A DNA stretch of 64,000 nucleotides from the NCBI RefSeq assembly GCF_016907775.1, contig NZ_JAFBCO010000001.1:124001-188000 (forward strand). The letters run 5' to 3'. This DNA is from Pseudoglutamicibacter cumminsii (GTDB lineage: Bacteria > Actinomycetota > Actinomycetes > Actinomycetales > Micrococcaceae). Positions 36,381-44,443 of the stretch are shown here, one piece after another; position 1 is the stretch's first letter, and each line of letters opens with the position of its first letter. The notes below the pieces were generated by a model. It was given only the letters and a program-made list of their open reading frames with translations, ran no database searches and was not told the origin of the DNA. A program made the position numbers and the translations under genes.

Positions 36381-37892
36381 CTAGGCCTCCGCGCTACCCA
36401 ACGTGACCTCGACCGTGCGCTCCTGCCCATCACGTCGGATCGTCACCGGAACCTTAGTGCCGGCCGCGTACGAACGAATCGTCGCGGTCAGATCAACGGC
36501 GTCATTCATGCGTTTGCCGCCAACCTTGGTAATCACGTCGCCCTTCTGAATACCGGCCTGCCCAGCGGGCGAATCAGATGAAACCTCCGAAACCACCGCG
36601 CCCTCAGTGAAGATCGCAGAGCGGCCCTCGTTACTTGGCTGCGAACGCGCCAACAAACCCAGCTGACCGTGGGACGCCTTACCGTTGCTCATCAGCTCGT
36701 GCGCGACACGCTGAGCGATGTTGCCAGGAACCGCGAAGCCCAAACCGATCGAACCGGAATCCTCGCTCGGAGCATAAATCGCAACATTGATGCCAATCAG
36801 CTCGCCCTTATTGTTGACGAGCGCGCCGCCCGAGTTGCCGTGGTTGATCGAAGCGTCGGTCTGCAACACGTTGATCGAGATACGGCCAGAAGGCTGCTTT
36901 TGTTGCTCCTGCCCAGGGATCTGGAACTGATGCGGATCACTTTCCCCACCATCGGCTTCAGGGGCTGACTTGACCGCCGATGAGGCGATCGAAATGGAAC
37001 GCTCACGGTTAGAGATGATGCCCGTCGAGACCGTGTTCGGAAGCCCCAACGGCGCACCAATAGCGATCGCGTCCGAGCCAACGTTCACATCGTCCATGTT
37101 GGCAAACGTGATCGGGCTGAACTTCTTACCGTTCGTGTTCTCAAGCTTGACCACCGCGAGGTCATACAGCGGATCCTGCCCCACCAGCATGGCTGGGTAC
37201 GTCGTGCCGTCGGAAGTCTGGACCTCGATGGTGGCCTTATCTGACGCGCCACCCAAGGTTGCGACGTGCTGATTAGTCAGGACGTAGCCGTCTTCAGACA
37301 CGATGACGCCGGAACCGCTACCCGACTTGTTGTTCCCGGACGCGGAAATCGTCACAACCGACGGCATCGCGGACTGAGCCGCGTGCGAAACCGTGGTTGC
37401 GGTCTTGGGGTTCGCGACGATCTGATCGCGAACCTCTTGCTGAACTCCCGGATTCTGCGTGGCGTTGTTCCCGTTGTTGAGTGCCAGCACACCGGCGCCT
37501 GCACCGCCACCGGCGATAGCACCCACGATCAGCGCACCCGCGACAATCCCCCACCCAGGACGCCGCGACGACTTTCTCTCACTCTGCTCTGTAGCGCTCT
37601 GATCTTGTGCCGCACCATACATCAGATTCGACGGCTGATGCTGCTGTGCCGAAAACGTTGCCTCATACTGCGGCTGATGCGGCGTCGGCTGATGCTGCGT
37701 GTGCTGTTGCTGCGTCTGCGGGTGCAACTGGGGATGCTGTTGCGTCCCATCCTCTAGCGGACCATCCTTGAGCGGACCATCCTCGAGCGGCGGAGGGGGC
37801 GCTTGCTGAAACGCGTTTTCGCCTAGCGCTGGAGGCATCGCGTTGTAGCGCGCGGTGTCGGTGTGCTCGTTTTCGGGATGTGGATGGGACAT
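36381..37892 (-). CDS. HtrA/DegP-like membrane-anchored serine protease with PDZ domain
   Basis: The product is 503 residues. A Gln/His/Pro-rich cytosolic N-terminus (about 1-105) leads to one membrane helix (GWGIVAGALIVGAIAGGGAG). The trypsin-like domain has the catalytic triad in YVLTNQHVATLGG, LYDLAVVKLEN and INHGNSGGALVNNKGELIGI. A C-terminal PDZ domain follows (VSSDSPAGQAGIQKGDVITK). It should degrade or refold misfolded exported proteins outside the membrane. The low-complexity His/Gln-rich N-terminus is longer than usual. The gene is monocistronic with a terminator. Confidence 0.93.
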   Translation of the reverse strand: MSHPHPENEHTDTARYNAMPPALGENAFQQAPPPPLEDGPLKDGPLEDGTQQHPQLHPQTQQQHTQHQPTPHQPQYEATFSAQQHQPSNLMYGAAQDQSATEQSERKSSRRPGWGIVAGALIVGAIAGGGAGAGVLALNNGNNATQNPGVQQEVRDQIVANPKTATTVSHAAQSAMPSVVTISASGNNKSGSGSGVIVSEDGYVLTNQHVATLGGASDKATIEVQTSDGTTYPAMLVGQDPLYDLAVVKLENTNGKKFSPITFANMDDVNVGSDAIAIGAPLGLPNTVSTGIISNRERSISIASSAVKSAPEADGGESDPHQFQIPGQEQQKQPSGRISINVLQTDASINHGNSGGALVNNKGELIGINVAIYAPSEDSGSIGLGFAVPGNIAQRVAHELMSNGKASHGQLGLLARSQPSNEGRSAIFTEGAVVSEVSSDSPAGQAGIQKGDVITKVGGKRMNDAVDLTATIRSYAAGTKVPVTIRRDGQERTVEVTLGSAEA

Positions 37893-38023
37893 GTGTGAAC
37901 TTTCGGTGTGAGATTCGGTCCAACCTTCTCACCCCACACTAACGACGCCTCCTGGCAGGCGCCTGGGATGTGGGTCTGCAGTTTCTTGAAAGTAACCCAA
38001 AGAATCCTTGAAGCAGAGGCATT

Positions 38024-39583
38024 ATGTGGAAAGCTTTAGACATGGCGTTTCATATCGACATGCTTCACACCACACCGCTGCCGTTGGCCGCGAGCCTTTC
38101 GATGGCCGGGGTGCTGGCGGTCTTCGTGATCGCGCTTGTTGGCGCGTTCGTGGTTTTCAACATCCTGCAAGGGAAGAAACGTAAAGAGCGGCGTGAACGC
38201 TGGCGCAACTCCCCTGGCTGGGGTGCAACGGGCCTCCCGGTTGGGGGCGTGTCTGAGCAGGCGCCGCAGATCCTTTCGGCTGAGCAGCTGGACGCCAAAC
38301 GTAAGGACGCATCGGCTTCCCTCATCGCCGCCGATGAAGCACTGCGGGCCGCAACCCAAGAGATCGATTTCGCTGTAGCAGCGTATGGCGAGGCGAAGGT
38401 TGAGTCTTTCCGCGCAACGCTGGAAGAGGCTCGCGCCGATGTTTCTGCAGCGTTCCAGCGGCAACAGCTGCTTGATGACGACAAGCCTGATTCGCCGCAG
38501 GATCAGAACGCGTGGCTCGAGGAGATCTTGGAGCGCACCCAGCGCGCGATCGACACGTTGCAGAGCCGTGCCGCGGAGTTCAGTGACCTGCGCAACGTTG
38601 AACACGACGCCCCACAGCGCATCGACGAGCTGAACGCGGCATTGGTTGAGATGGTCGGTCGGCTTGAGCAGGGCCAATCGGACATTGCCGGCGTTGAAAC
38701 CGAGTACACGCAGAGCGCCCGCGACCGGGTGGATGGTGTTGTTGAGCGTGCAACGAGCCGCCTCGAAGATCTTTCGGAGATCCTGAAGGGTGCGCGTTCC
38801 GCGTGGGATTCGGGTGATCAGCCGAGCGCGGCCGTCGCGATTGTTCAGGCCGAGACGGCGCAGGTGGATGCCGATGCTTTGGTGACCCGCGTAGAGACTG
38901 TGCGGGAGCGGCTTGCTACCGCTAAGCAAAAGCTTCCGCAAAATATTCACCAGGCTGAAAAGGATATCGATGCGGCGCGCGCGATGGTCGATGCAGGCCG
39001 TTCCGCACTACAGGGCCCAGCGGACCGTCTGGATCGGGTCATCAAGAAGGTCTATGGCGCGATGGATGCCGGCCCATACGATCCGATCGCGTTGTCGGAT
39101 GAGCTCGCTACCGCGCACGATGCGTTGAGTGACCCGCTCGGGAAGGCACAGTCTGAGGACGAGCAGCGTGCTAGTGCCCAGGCCCGTCTGGATGACGTTG
39201 CCAACCGTGCTGCGGCGCGCATCGAATCTGTTGAGGATTATGTTCGCGCTAACCGCAACAAGGTGGGTTCCACTACCCGGACGCGGCTTTCTGAAGCGCA
39301 GCGTTTCCTGAATCAGGCGATGGACATGCGTGCGAGCGATCCCGTGACTGCGGCCCAGCACGCTGACCGCGCGCTCAAGCTCGCCGAAGCCGCGGCGCGT
39401 AACGCGGAGGCCGAAACGAGTAACCGGTACGAGGACGACGACACCCTCGAAAGCGTGTTCAACATCCTGAACCAGACGTTCGCAGGTCCACGCTACGGCC
39501 GTCCTGGCTACGGCGGGCGGCGGAATCCGTTCGGCTACGGCTATCCGCACAACGGCCGCAACCGTTCGCGCCGACGGTACTGA
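38024..39583 (+). CDS. Membrane-anchored coiled-coil protein, TPM-protein-like but lacking a TPM domain
   Basis: The product is 519 residues. One membrane helix sits near the N-terminus (SMAGVLAVFVIALVGAFVVF), then a basic KGKKRKERRER patch, and then about 400 residues of predicted coiled coil rich in Ala, Glu, Asp and Arg. The C-terminus is Gly/Arg/Tyr-rich (RYGRPGYGGRRNPFGYGYP). The same gene beside pspA in related Micrococcales usually begins with a secreted TPM domain; here only about 30 residues precede the helix, so that domain appears to be missing. That comparison is from memory. It is followed after about 180 bp by PspA, to which it may be functionally linked. Confidence 0.7.
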   Translation: MWKALDMAFHIDMLHTTPLPLAASLSMAGVLAVFVIALVGAFVVFNILQGKKRKERRERWRNSPGWGATGLPVGGVSEQAPQILSAEQLDAKRKDASASLIAADEALRAATQEIDFAVAAYGEAKVESFRATLEEARADVSAAFQRQQLLDDDKPDSPQDQNAWLEEILERTQRAIDTLQSRAAEFSDLRNVEHDAPQRIDELNAALVEMVGRLEQGQSDIAGVETEYTQSARDRVDGVVERATSRLEDLSEILKGARSAWDSGDQPSAAVAIVQAETAQVDADALVTRVETVRERLATAKQKLPQNIHQAEKDIDAARAMVDAGRSALQGPADRLDRVIKKVYGAMDAGPYDPIALSDELATAHDALSDPLGKAQSEDEQRASAQARLDDVANRAAARIESVEDYVRANRNKVGSTTRTRLSEAQRFLNQAMDMRASDPVTAAQHADRALKLAEAAARNAEAETSNRYEDDDTLESVFNILNQTFAGPRYGRPGYGGRRNPFGYGYPHNGRNRSRRRY

Positions 39584-39761
39584 GCTGGTCGATACTGAAT
39601 TCGCCGATGCTGGGACGCTGTTGCCGAGGAATCTTTGGCAAACGCTCAGCAAACTCGGCGCTGTCACCTCTACTCAGAACGGCGCATGCCAACTAGGCTG
39701 AACGTTAGATGTCACTAGCCTGATACTTCATCAGTCTTGACGCCCTCAATAAAGGAGAACC

Positions 39762-40595
39762 ATGGCAAAGAAACAGTCGATCCTTGGCCGTATTGGCCAG
39801 TTGGTCCGTGCGAACATCAACGCGATGCTCGACAACGCGGAGGATCCGCAGAAGATGCTGGATCAGATGATCCGCGACTACACGGACAACATTCGTGAGG
39901 CTGAGGCTGCTATCGCCACCACGATCGGTAACCTGCGCCTGGCTCAGGAGGACTACCAGACCGACGTCAAGGCCGCTCAGGAGTGGGGCCAGAAGGCACT
40001 CGCAGCATCGAACAAGGCTGACGAGTTCCGTTCGGAAGGTAACTCCGCGGACGCCGATAAGTTCGATAACCTCGCCAAGGTTGCTCTGCAGAAGCAGATG
40101 TCCGCTGAGAACGATGCGAAGGCAGCTGAGCCGGGCATCGCGGCTCAGGAGGATGTTGTTGAGCGCCTCAAGAACGGCTTGGCGCAGATGAAGAACAAGC
40201 TTGAGGAGCTGCGCACTAAGCGCAACCAGCTTGTTGCTCGCCAGAAGTCCGCTGACGCTCAGAGCAAGGTCAACGAGGCTCTGGGTTCGATCGACATCAT
40301 GGACCCAACCAGCGAAATCTCCCGTTTCGAGGAGAAGATCCGCCGCCAGGAGGCGCAGGTTCGTGGCCAGCAGGAGCTCCAGGCGTCGTCGATCGATTCT
40401 CAGTTCGAGCAGCTTGAAGACCTCGGCGAGAAGACCGAGGTTGAGGCTCGTCTCGCGGCTCTCAAGCACGGTGCAGGCAAGCAGGCCCCTAAGGCTGTTG
40501 AATCCCAGGCCGGCAACGATGCGCAGGCTGGCGGCAAGATCGATGAGGACTTGACGCCAGAGCAGCTCGAGGCGCTGCGCAAGCTCGAAGGCTAA
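39762..40595 (+). CDS. PspA/IM30 family protein
   Basis: The product is 277 residues, entirely helical with a typical PspA start (SILGRIGQLVRANINAMLDN, then AEDPQKMLDQMIRDYTDNIR). PspA proteins are ESCRT-III-like and coat the inner membrane during envelope stress. The C-terminal 50 residues (VESQAGNDAQAGGKIDEDLT) are a variable tail ending in EQLEALRKLEG. A GGAGA site precedes the ATG. The neighbour upstream is the coiled-coil membrane protein; a strong terminator follows. Confidence 0.93.
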   Translation: MAKKQSILGRIGQLVRANINAMLDNAEDPQKMLDQMIRDYTDNIREAEAAIATTIGNLRLAQEDYQTDVKAAQEWGQKALAASNKADEFRSEGNSADADKFDNLAKVALQKQMSAENDAKAAEPGIAAQEDVVERLKNGLAQMKNKLEELRTKRNQLVARQKSADAQSKVNEALGSIDIMDPTSEISRFEEKIRRQEAQVRGQQELQASSIDSQFEQLEDLGEKTEVEARLAALKHGAGKQAPKAVESQAGNDAQAGGKIDEDLTPEQLEALRKLEG

Positions 40596-40628
40596 AGCTC
40601 CCTAAGCTAACGCCGCACTAGCGACAAA

Positions 40629-40675
40629 CGGAAGGCTGGTTCCCTCACTTCCCGAGGGAGCCAGCCTTCCGCTTT
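40629..40675 (+). terminator. Rho-independent terminator of the PspA gene
   Basis: An 18-bp stem (40629-40646 with 40654-40671, one G-T pair) and 7-nt loop are followed by CTTT. Confidence 0.9.
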
Positions 40676-40682
40676 AACCGCG

Positions 40683-40702
40683 CCCATGACAACTGTCATG
40701 GG
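40683..40702. promoter_or_regulatory. Perfect palindrome CCCATGACA-AC-TGTCATGGG, likely operator of the ABC/two-component operon
   Basis: Two 9-nt arms in perfect dyad symmetry with a 2-nt centre sit 57 bp before the ABC ATPase gene, just past the pspA terminator. NarL/LuxR-type response regulators bind such sites, and the operon encodes one. It most likely autoregulates the operon; this is inferred from symmetry and position. Confidence 0.65.
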
Positions 40703-40758
40703 TAAGTGGTGACACACGCTATGCACACGAAGCACGCTGTCCGAATAGCGTAAAAACC

Positions 40759-41745
40759 ATGAGAACGGCAGATAAGACATCGGCACACCGCACTCCAAAC
40801 ATGGCACGCACACCGGCAATAGAACTAGCCGGGGTCAGCAAGACGTTCAACGCCCGGTCAGGCAATCCCGTGCATGCGCTCAGGGACGTAAGCCTCACGG
40901 TCCAGCCGGGTGAGATCATCGCGTTGCTCGGCACCAACGGAGCGGGCAAGACCACCCTGGTGGACATCATCCTGGGACTGACCACAACGATCTCAGGAAC
41001 CGTCAGCGTCATGGGCCAGACGCCCAAGCAGGCGGTCTACAACCAGAACATCGGCGCGCTCATGCAGACCGGCGGCCTGCTCAATGACCTCACCGTCAAA
41101 GACACGTTGAAAATGATCGCGGCGACCTTCCCGCAGCACCTCCCCCTCGACGAGGTCGTGGCCCAAGCCAACCTTGAGCCGATCTATAAGCGCCGCGTCG
41201 GCAAGTGTTCCGGCGGCGAGCAACAGCGGATCCGTTTCGCGCTGGCGATCCTCGGCGATCCGGACATCCTCATCCTCGACGAGCCCACCGCCGGCATGGA
41301 CGCCGGCGCACGCCACCGCTTCTGGGATTCCATGAAGCATCAGGCGCAGCAGGGCCGCACCATCATCTTCGCAACCCATTACCTTGAGGAAGCCGACCAA
41401 TTCGCGCAACGCATCGTGCTGATCAACAAGGGCGAGATCATCGCTGACGGCACCACAGATGAGCTGCGCAGCATGAACTCGCACCGCACGGTTACCGCCG
41501 AATTCCCCGGCGGCATCCCGGAACTACCGGAGTTGCCGGGCGTTGAAAGCTACGAAACCAACGGAAATCGCCTACAGATTACGGCTCACAATTCCGATGC
41601 GGTGGCCCGGTATTTGCTGACCGAAACTGACGCTCGCAACCTCGGAATTACGAGCCACAGCCTCGAGGAGACGTTCCTCTCACTCACGCAGGACGCCGCA
41701 CTCGCCCAGAACTCAGATCCAACACAGACCACGCAGGAGGCGTAG
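40759..41745 (+). CDS. ABC transporter ATP-binding protein (multidrug/antibiotic type)
   Basis: The product is 328 residues; an in-frame ATG at 40801 is an alternative start, and neither has a clear ribosome site. Walker A LLGTNGAGKTTLVDIILG, signature KCSGGEQQRIRFALAILGDP, Walker B ILILDEPTAGMD and the switch His in IFATHYLEEADQFAQR are complete. The C-terminal 70 residues extend past the ATPase core, as in DrrA-like subunits. It pairs with the ABC-2 permease 5 bp downstream and is followed by a histidine kinase and response regulator. This layout is typical of systems for sensing and exporting lipid-targeting antibiotics or for membrane homeostasis (for example LnrLMN, DesKR). Confidence 0.92.
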   Translation: MRTADKTSAHRTPNMARTPAIELAGVSKTFNARSGNPVHALRDVSLTVQPGEIIALLGTNGAGKTTLVDIILGLTTTISGTVSVMGQTPKQAVYNQNIGALMQTGGLLNDLTVKDTLKMIAATFPQHLPLDEVVAQANLEPIYKRRVGKCSGGEQQRIRFALAILGDPDILILDEPTAGMDAGARHRFWDSMKHQAQQGRTIIFATHYLEEADQFAQRIVLINKGEIIADGTTDELRSMNSHRTVTAEFPGGIPELPELPGVESYETNGNRLQITAHNSDAVARYLLTETDARNLGITSHSLEETFLSLTQDAALAQNSDPTQTTQEA

Positions 41746-41750
41746 GACTC

Positions 41751-42557
41751 ATGACCACGAAAACGATGAGCACAACCACCACGTCAACGAGTTCAATGAG
41801 CCGGACCCTGCGATTCGCCAGCCATGAGCTTCTGCGGCTGCGCCGCGACATGGCCACGATCTTCTTCAGCATCGGGCTACCGATCTTTTTCTATCTGATT
41901 TTCGGCGCGTTGCAGAGTTACGGCCAGTTGGAAATCAACGGTGGCAACGTAGCCGCGTACGTCATGTTGGGTATGGCGTTCTACGCGGGCGTGGTCGGTG
42001 CGGTCGGCGCAGCGGGAACGTCCGTGACGGATAGCCGTAGCGGTTGGGGCCGCCAGCTTGCGCTGACTCCCCTGCGTCCTGCGCAGCTTGCGTTCGCGAA
42101 TGCCGTGAGCATCGCGGTGCGCGCAGTGTTGCCGATTGCAGCTGTGTTCATTGCTGGCGGGCTTACGAACGCGAAGATGCAGCCCGAACAATGGGCGTTG
42201 ACCTTCCTCGCGTGTGTTCTGTGTTCGATTCCGTTCGGCTTCTACGGCTTGGCGTGGACTCTGGCGATCCCGAAGGAAAACACGGTCGGCATCGCTACCG
42301 GTTCGATTGTGATCCTCGCGTTCGCTGCCAACATGTTCATGCCGTTGACGGGGGCGTTGCTGGATATTGGCCGGTTCACCCCGATGTATGGCGCCATGAT
42401 GCTGGTTCGGTGGCCGCTGGCCGAGGGCGGGCAGGTAGCTGGCATGGGATTTACATACGAGCCGATGTGGCACGCCTGGGTTAGCATCTCGGTATGGACG
42501 GCGATCTTCGTGGGCTTCTGCCTGATGATGCGCAAACGCGACAAGAACCGAAGCTGA
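41751..42557 (+). CDS. ABC-2 type permease
   Basis: The product is 268 residues with six predicted membrane helices. The first is FFSIGLPIFFYLIFGALQSY, and the conserved ABC-2 features around the middle are present (VTDSRSGWGRQLALTPLRPA, then SIPFGFYGLAWTLAIPKENT). It is the membrane half of the exporter whose ATPase is encoded 5 bp upstream. Its stop overlaps the ATG of the kinase (TGATG). Confidence 0.92.
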   Translation: MTTKTMSTTTTSTSSMSRTLRFASHELLRLRRDMATIFFSIGLPIFFYLIFGALQSYGQLEINGGNVAAYVMLGMAFYAGVVGAVGAAGTSVTDSRSGWGRQLALTPLRPAQLAFANAVSIAVRAVLPIAAVFIAGGLTNAKMQPEQWALTFLACVLCSIPFGFYGLAWTLAIPKENTVGIATGSIVILAFAANMFMPLTGALLDIGRFTPMYGAMMLVRWPLAEGGQVAGMGFTYEPMWHAWVSISVWTAIFVGFCLMMRKRDKNRS

Positions 42558-43702
42558 TGCACCCTTTCAAAAACTTCCAGCTCAACAACGCGATCTTCGC
42601 CGCGATATGGCTCGTTTTCCTGGCCGCGGTCTTGGTCCAGGTTTACTTGGGGGCGGGCTATAGCGCCAGGGATAAGGTGTGGATGACGGCGTGCGTGGCC
42701 GTCTTTTCAGCCTTCTATTTCTGGGCGTTCGGCTCGATGGAGAGCTATCCGAGCGGCTGGAGTCAGTTCTCTCGGGCCATGCTGCGGTGGGCCGTCTTGC
42801 TGGTGATTGCGTTGGCGAGCGTTCCAGTCATCAAGACGGGTGTGATCAGTTACGCGCCGTATCTAGCAGCGATGCTGGGGTTCTCGGTGCCGTGGAGGAA
42901 GTCGCTCCCCATCGTGGCCGCGACTGGTGTTGTTGGCACTCTCGCGGTGTGGTTTGTAGCGCCGGAGGATCTTGGCTGGTCATCGCTGGTCTTGTTCGCG
43001 ATGCCGTTCCTGTTGGTCGCGGTGGGTGTTTTCAGTCAGTACGATGTGTCTCGCTATCAGTTGCAGCATGAGCTTGACCTTGCTCAGCAGCGGGAAAACA
43101 TCGCTACCGACGTGCACGATCTTCTGGGGCACTCTCTCACTGTCATCAATCTGAAGTCTGAGGTTGCGCGCCGGGCCCTTCATAACAACGCCGAGCAGGC
43201 GGAGAAGGAGCTCAAGGAGATCGCTGAGCTGTCCCGACTGGCGCTTGCGGAGGTTCGCGCGACGGTCACCCGGATGCGCACGCCAACCTTCGCAGGTGAG
43301 GTGCAGGGGGCGCGCCGGGCTCTGGAGACGAAGGGCATCACCGCGCATCTTCCGGAACGTCTGACGTCGGCGGGTGAGCACGAGACCGTGTTCTCTTGGT
43401 GTTTGCGGGAGCTGACCACAAATGTGGTCCGGCATTCCGGTGCGCGTACGTGTTGGGTCAGTATGACTGCGGATAAGCTGCAGGTCACCGACGATGGTTG
43501 CGGCTTTAGCGCTGATACCACCAGTAGCGATGACGGCGGCTTGGCTGGCTTGCGTGAGCGCGTAGAGGCGGCGGGCGGGACGCTGACGGTGTCCCGCGAG
43601 CGAGGCCTGACGCGGGTTTTGGTTTCGATGGGTGGAGGCAACGTGCTGCTAGACGACGGCGCCATTGCTGGTAGCACCGAGGCTGAGGAGGGCATCCGGT
43701 GA
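42557..43702 (+). CDS. Sensor histidine kinase (HisKA_3, NarL-partner type)
   Basis: The product is 381 residues from ATG 42557; the open frame extends upstream inside the permease gene but the TGATG junction decides the start. Four to five membrane helices form the N-terminal sensor. The dimerisation/phosphorylation helix has the HisKA_3 motif IATDVHDLLGHSLTVINLKS with the acceptor His, and the ATPase domain has LRELTTNVVRHSGA and DGCGFSADTT then GLAGLRERVEAAGGT. The sensor is membrane-embedded with little exposed loop, as in kinases that read membrane state or a drug in the bilayer. It is coupled to the response regulator by a 4-nt overlap. Confidence 0.93.
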   Translation: MHPFKNFQLNNAIFAAIWLVFLAAVLVQVYLGAGYSARDKVWMTACVAVFSAFYFWAFGSMESYPSGWSQFSRAMLRWAVLLVIALASVPVIKTGVISYAPYLAAMLGFSVPWRKSLPIVAATGVVGTLAVWFVAPEDLGWSSLVLFAMPFLLVAVGVFSQYDVSRYQLQHELDLAQQRENIATDVHDLLGHSLTVINLKSEVARRALHNNAEQAEKELKEIAELSRLALAEVRATVTRMRTPTFAGEVQGARRALETKGITAHLPERLTSAGEHETVFSWCLRELTTNVVRHSGARTCWVSMTADKLQVTDDGCGFSADTTSSDDGGLAGLRERVEAAGGTLTVSRERGLTRVLVSMGGGNVLLDDGAIAGSTEAEEGIR

Positions 43703-44304
43703 AGAAAATTCGTCTACTTATCGCTGAGGACCAGTCGCTCGTGCGTGGGGCGTTGGTTGCTTTGCTGAGTTCGGAGCCGGATCTTGAGGTTGTCGCTGAA
43801 TGCGCGACCGGAACCGAAGCTCTGCAGCTGGTACGTGAGCATCCCATCGATGTTGCGCTGTTGGACATCGAGATGCCTGGCCTCAACGGCCTGGGTGTCG
43901 CCAAGGAGCTTACGGGACATCCGTGCCGTTGCTTGATTGTGACGACGTTCGGCAAGGCCGGCTACGTCAAGCAGGCGATGCAAGCGGGTGTGGACGGCTT
44001 CATCGTGAAGGACACTCCCCCTAATGAGCTCGCGGAGGCGATCCGGCGCGTTCATGCCGGGTTGCGGGTCATCGACCCGACTCTGGCTCGGGACAGCTTG
44101 TTGGCGCCGGACAATCCGTTGAGCGAACGAGAAACCGAGGTCTGTGACCAACTGTTTCAGGGCAAGAGCGCCCCAGCGATAGCGAAGGCACTGCATTTGT
44201 CGCCGGGCACGGTGCGCAACCATATCTCGAGCATCATGTCCAAGACGGGTGCCGATAACCGCTTCGAGGCCGCCCATGTCGCAAAGTCAAACGGATGGAT
44301 TTAA
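43699..44304 (+). CDS. Response regulator, NarL/LuxR family
   Basis: The product is 201 residues, starting at GTG 43699 that overlaps the kinase stop. The receiver domain has the acidic pair in LLIAEDQSLVRGALVALLSS, the phosphoacceptor in VALLDIEMPGLNGLG and the Lys in FIVKDTPPNELAEAI. The C-terminal LuxR helix-turn-helix is LSERETEVCDQLFQGKSAPA and then LHLSPGTVRNHISSIMSKTG. It probably binds the palindrome at 40683-40702 and controls the ABC transporter operon. Confidence 0.94.
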   Translation: MKKIRLLIAEDQSLVRGALVALLSSEPDLEVVAECATGTEALQLVREHPIDVALLDIEMPGLNGLGVAKELTGHPCRCLIVTTFGKAGYVKQAMQAGVDGFIVKDTPPNELAEAIRRVHAGLRVIDPTLARDSLLAPDNPLSERETEVCDQLFQGKSAPAIAKALHLSPGTVRNHISSIMSKTGADNRFEAAHVAKSNGWI

Positions 44305-44363
44305 TAACAGCTCATATGCCGCGATATTCCGCGAAATTTAGAGGCCTCTCTTCGGTACTCACT

Positions 44364-44380
44364 GGTCACAAAATGTTCAC
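44364..44380 (+). promoter_or_regulatory. PHO-box-like direct repeat upstream of pit gene
   Basis: GGTCAC at 44364 and GTTCAC at 44375 are direct repeats with starts 11 bp apart. PhoP of Streptomyces and relatives binds 11-nt direct repeats beginning GTTCACC. The position, about 65 bp before the phosphate transporter start, fits. Only two units are clear. Confidence 0.45.
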
Positions 44381-44443
44381 GTAAGTCCGCCTTGTATTTC
44401 AACCGCCTGCGTCACGATGAACCCTGTAGGGAAAGGTTTTTCT

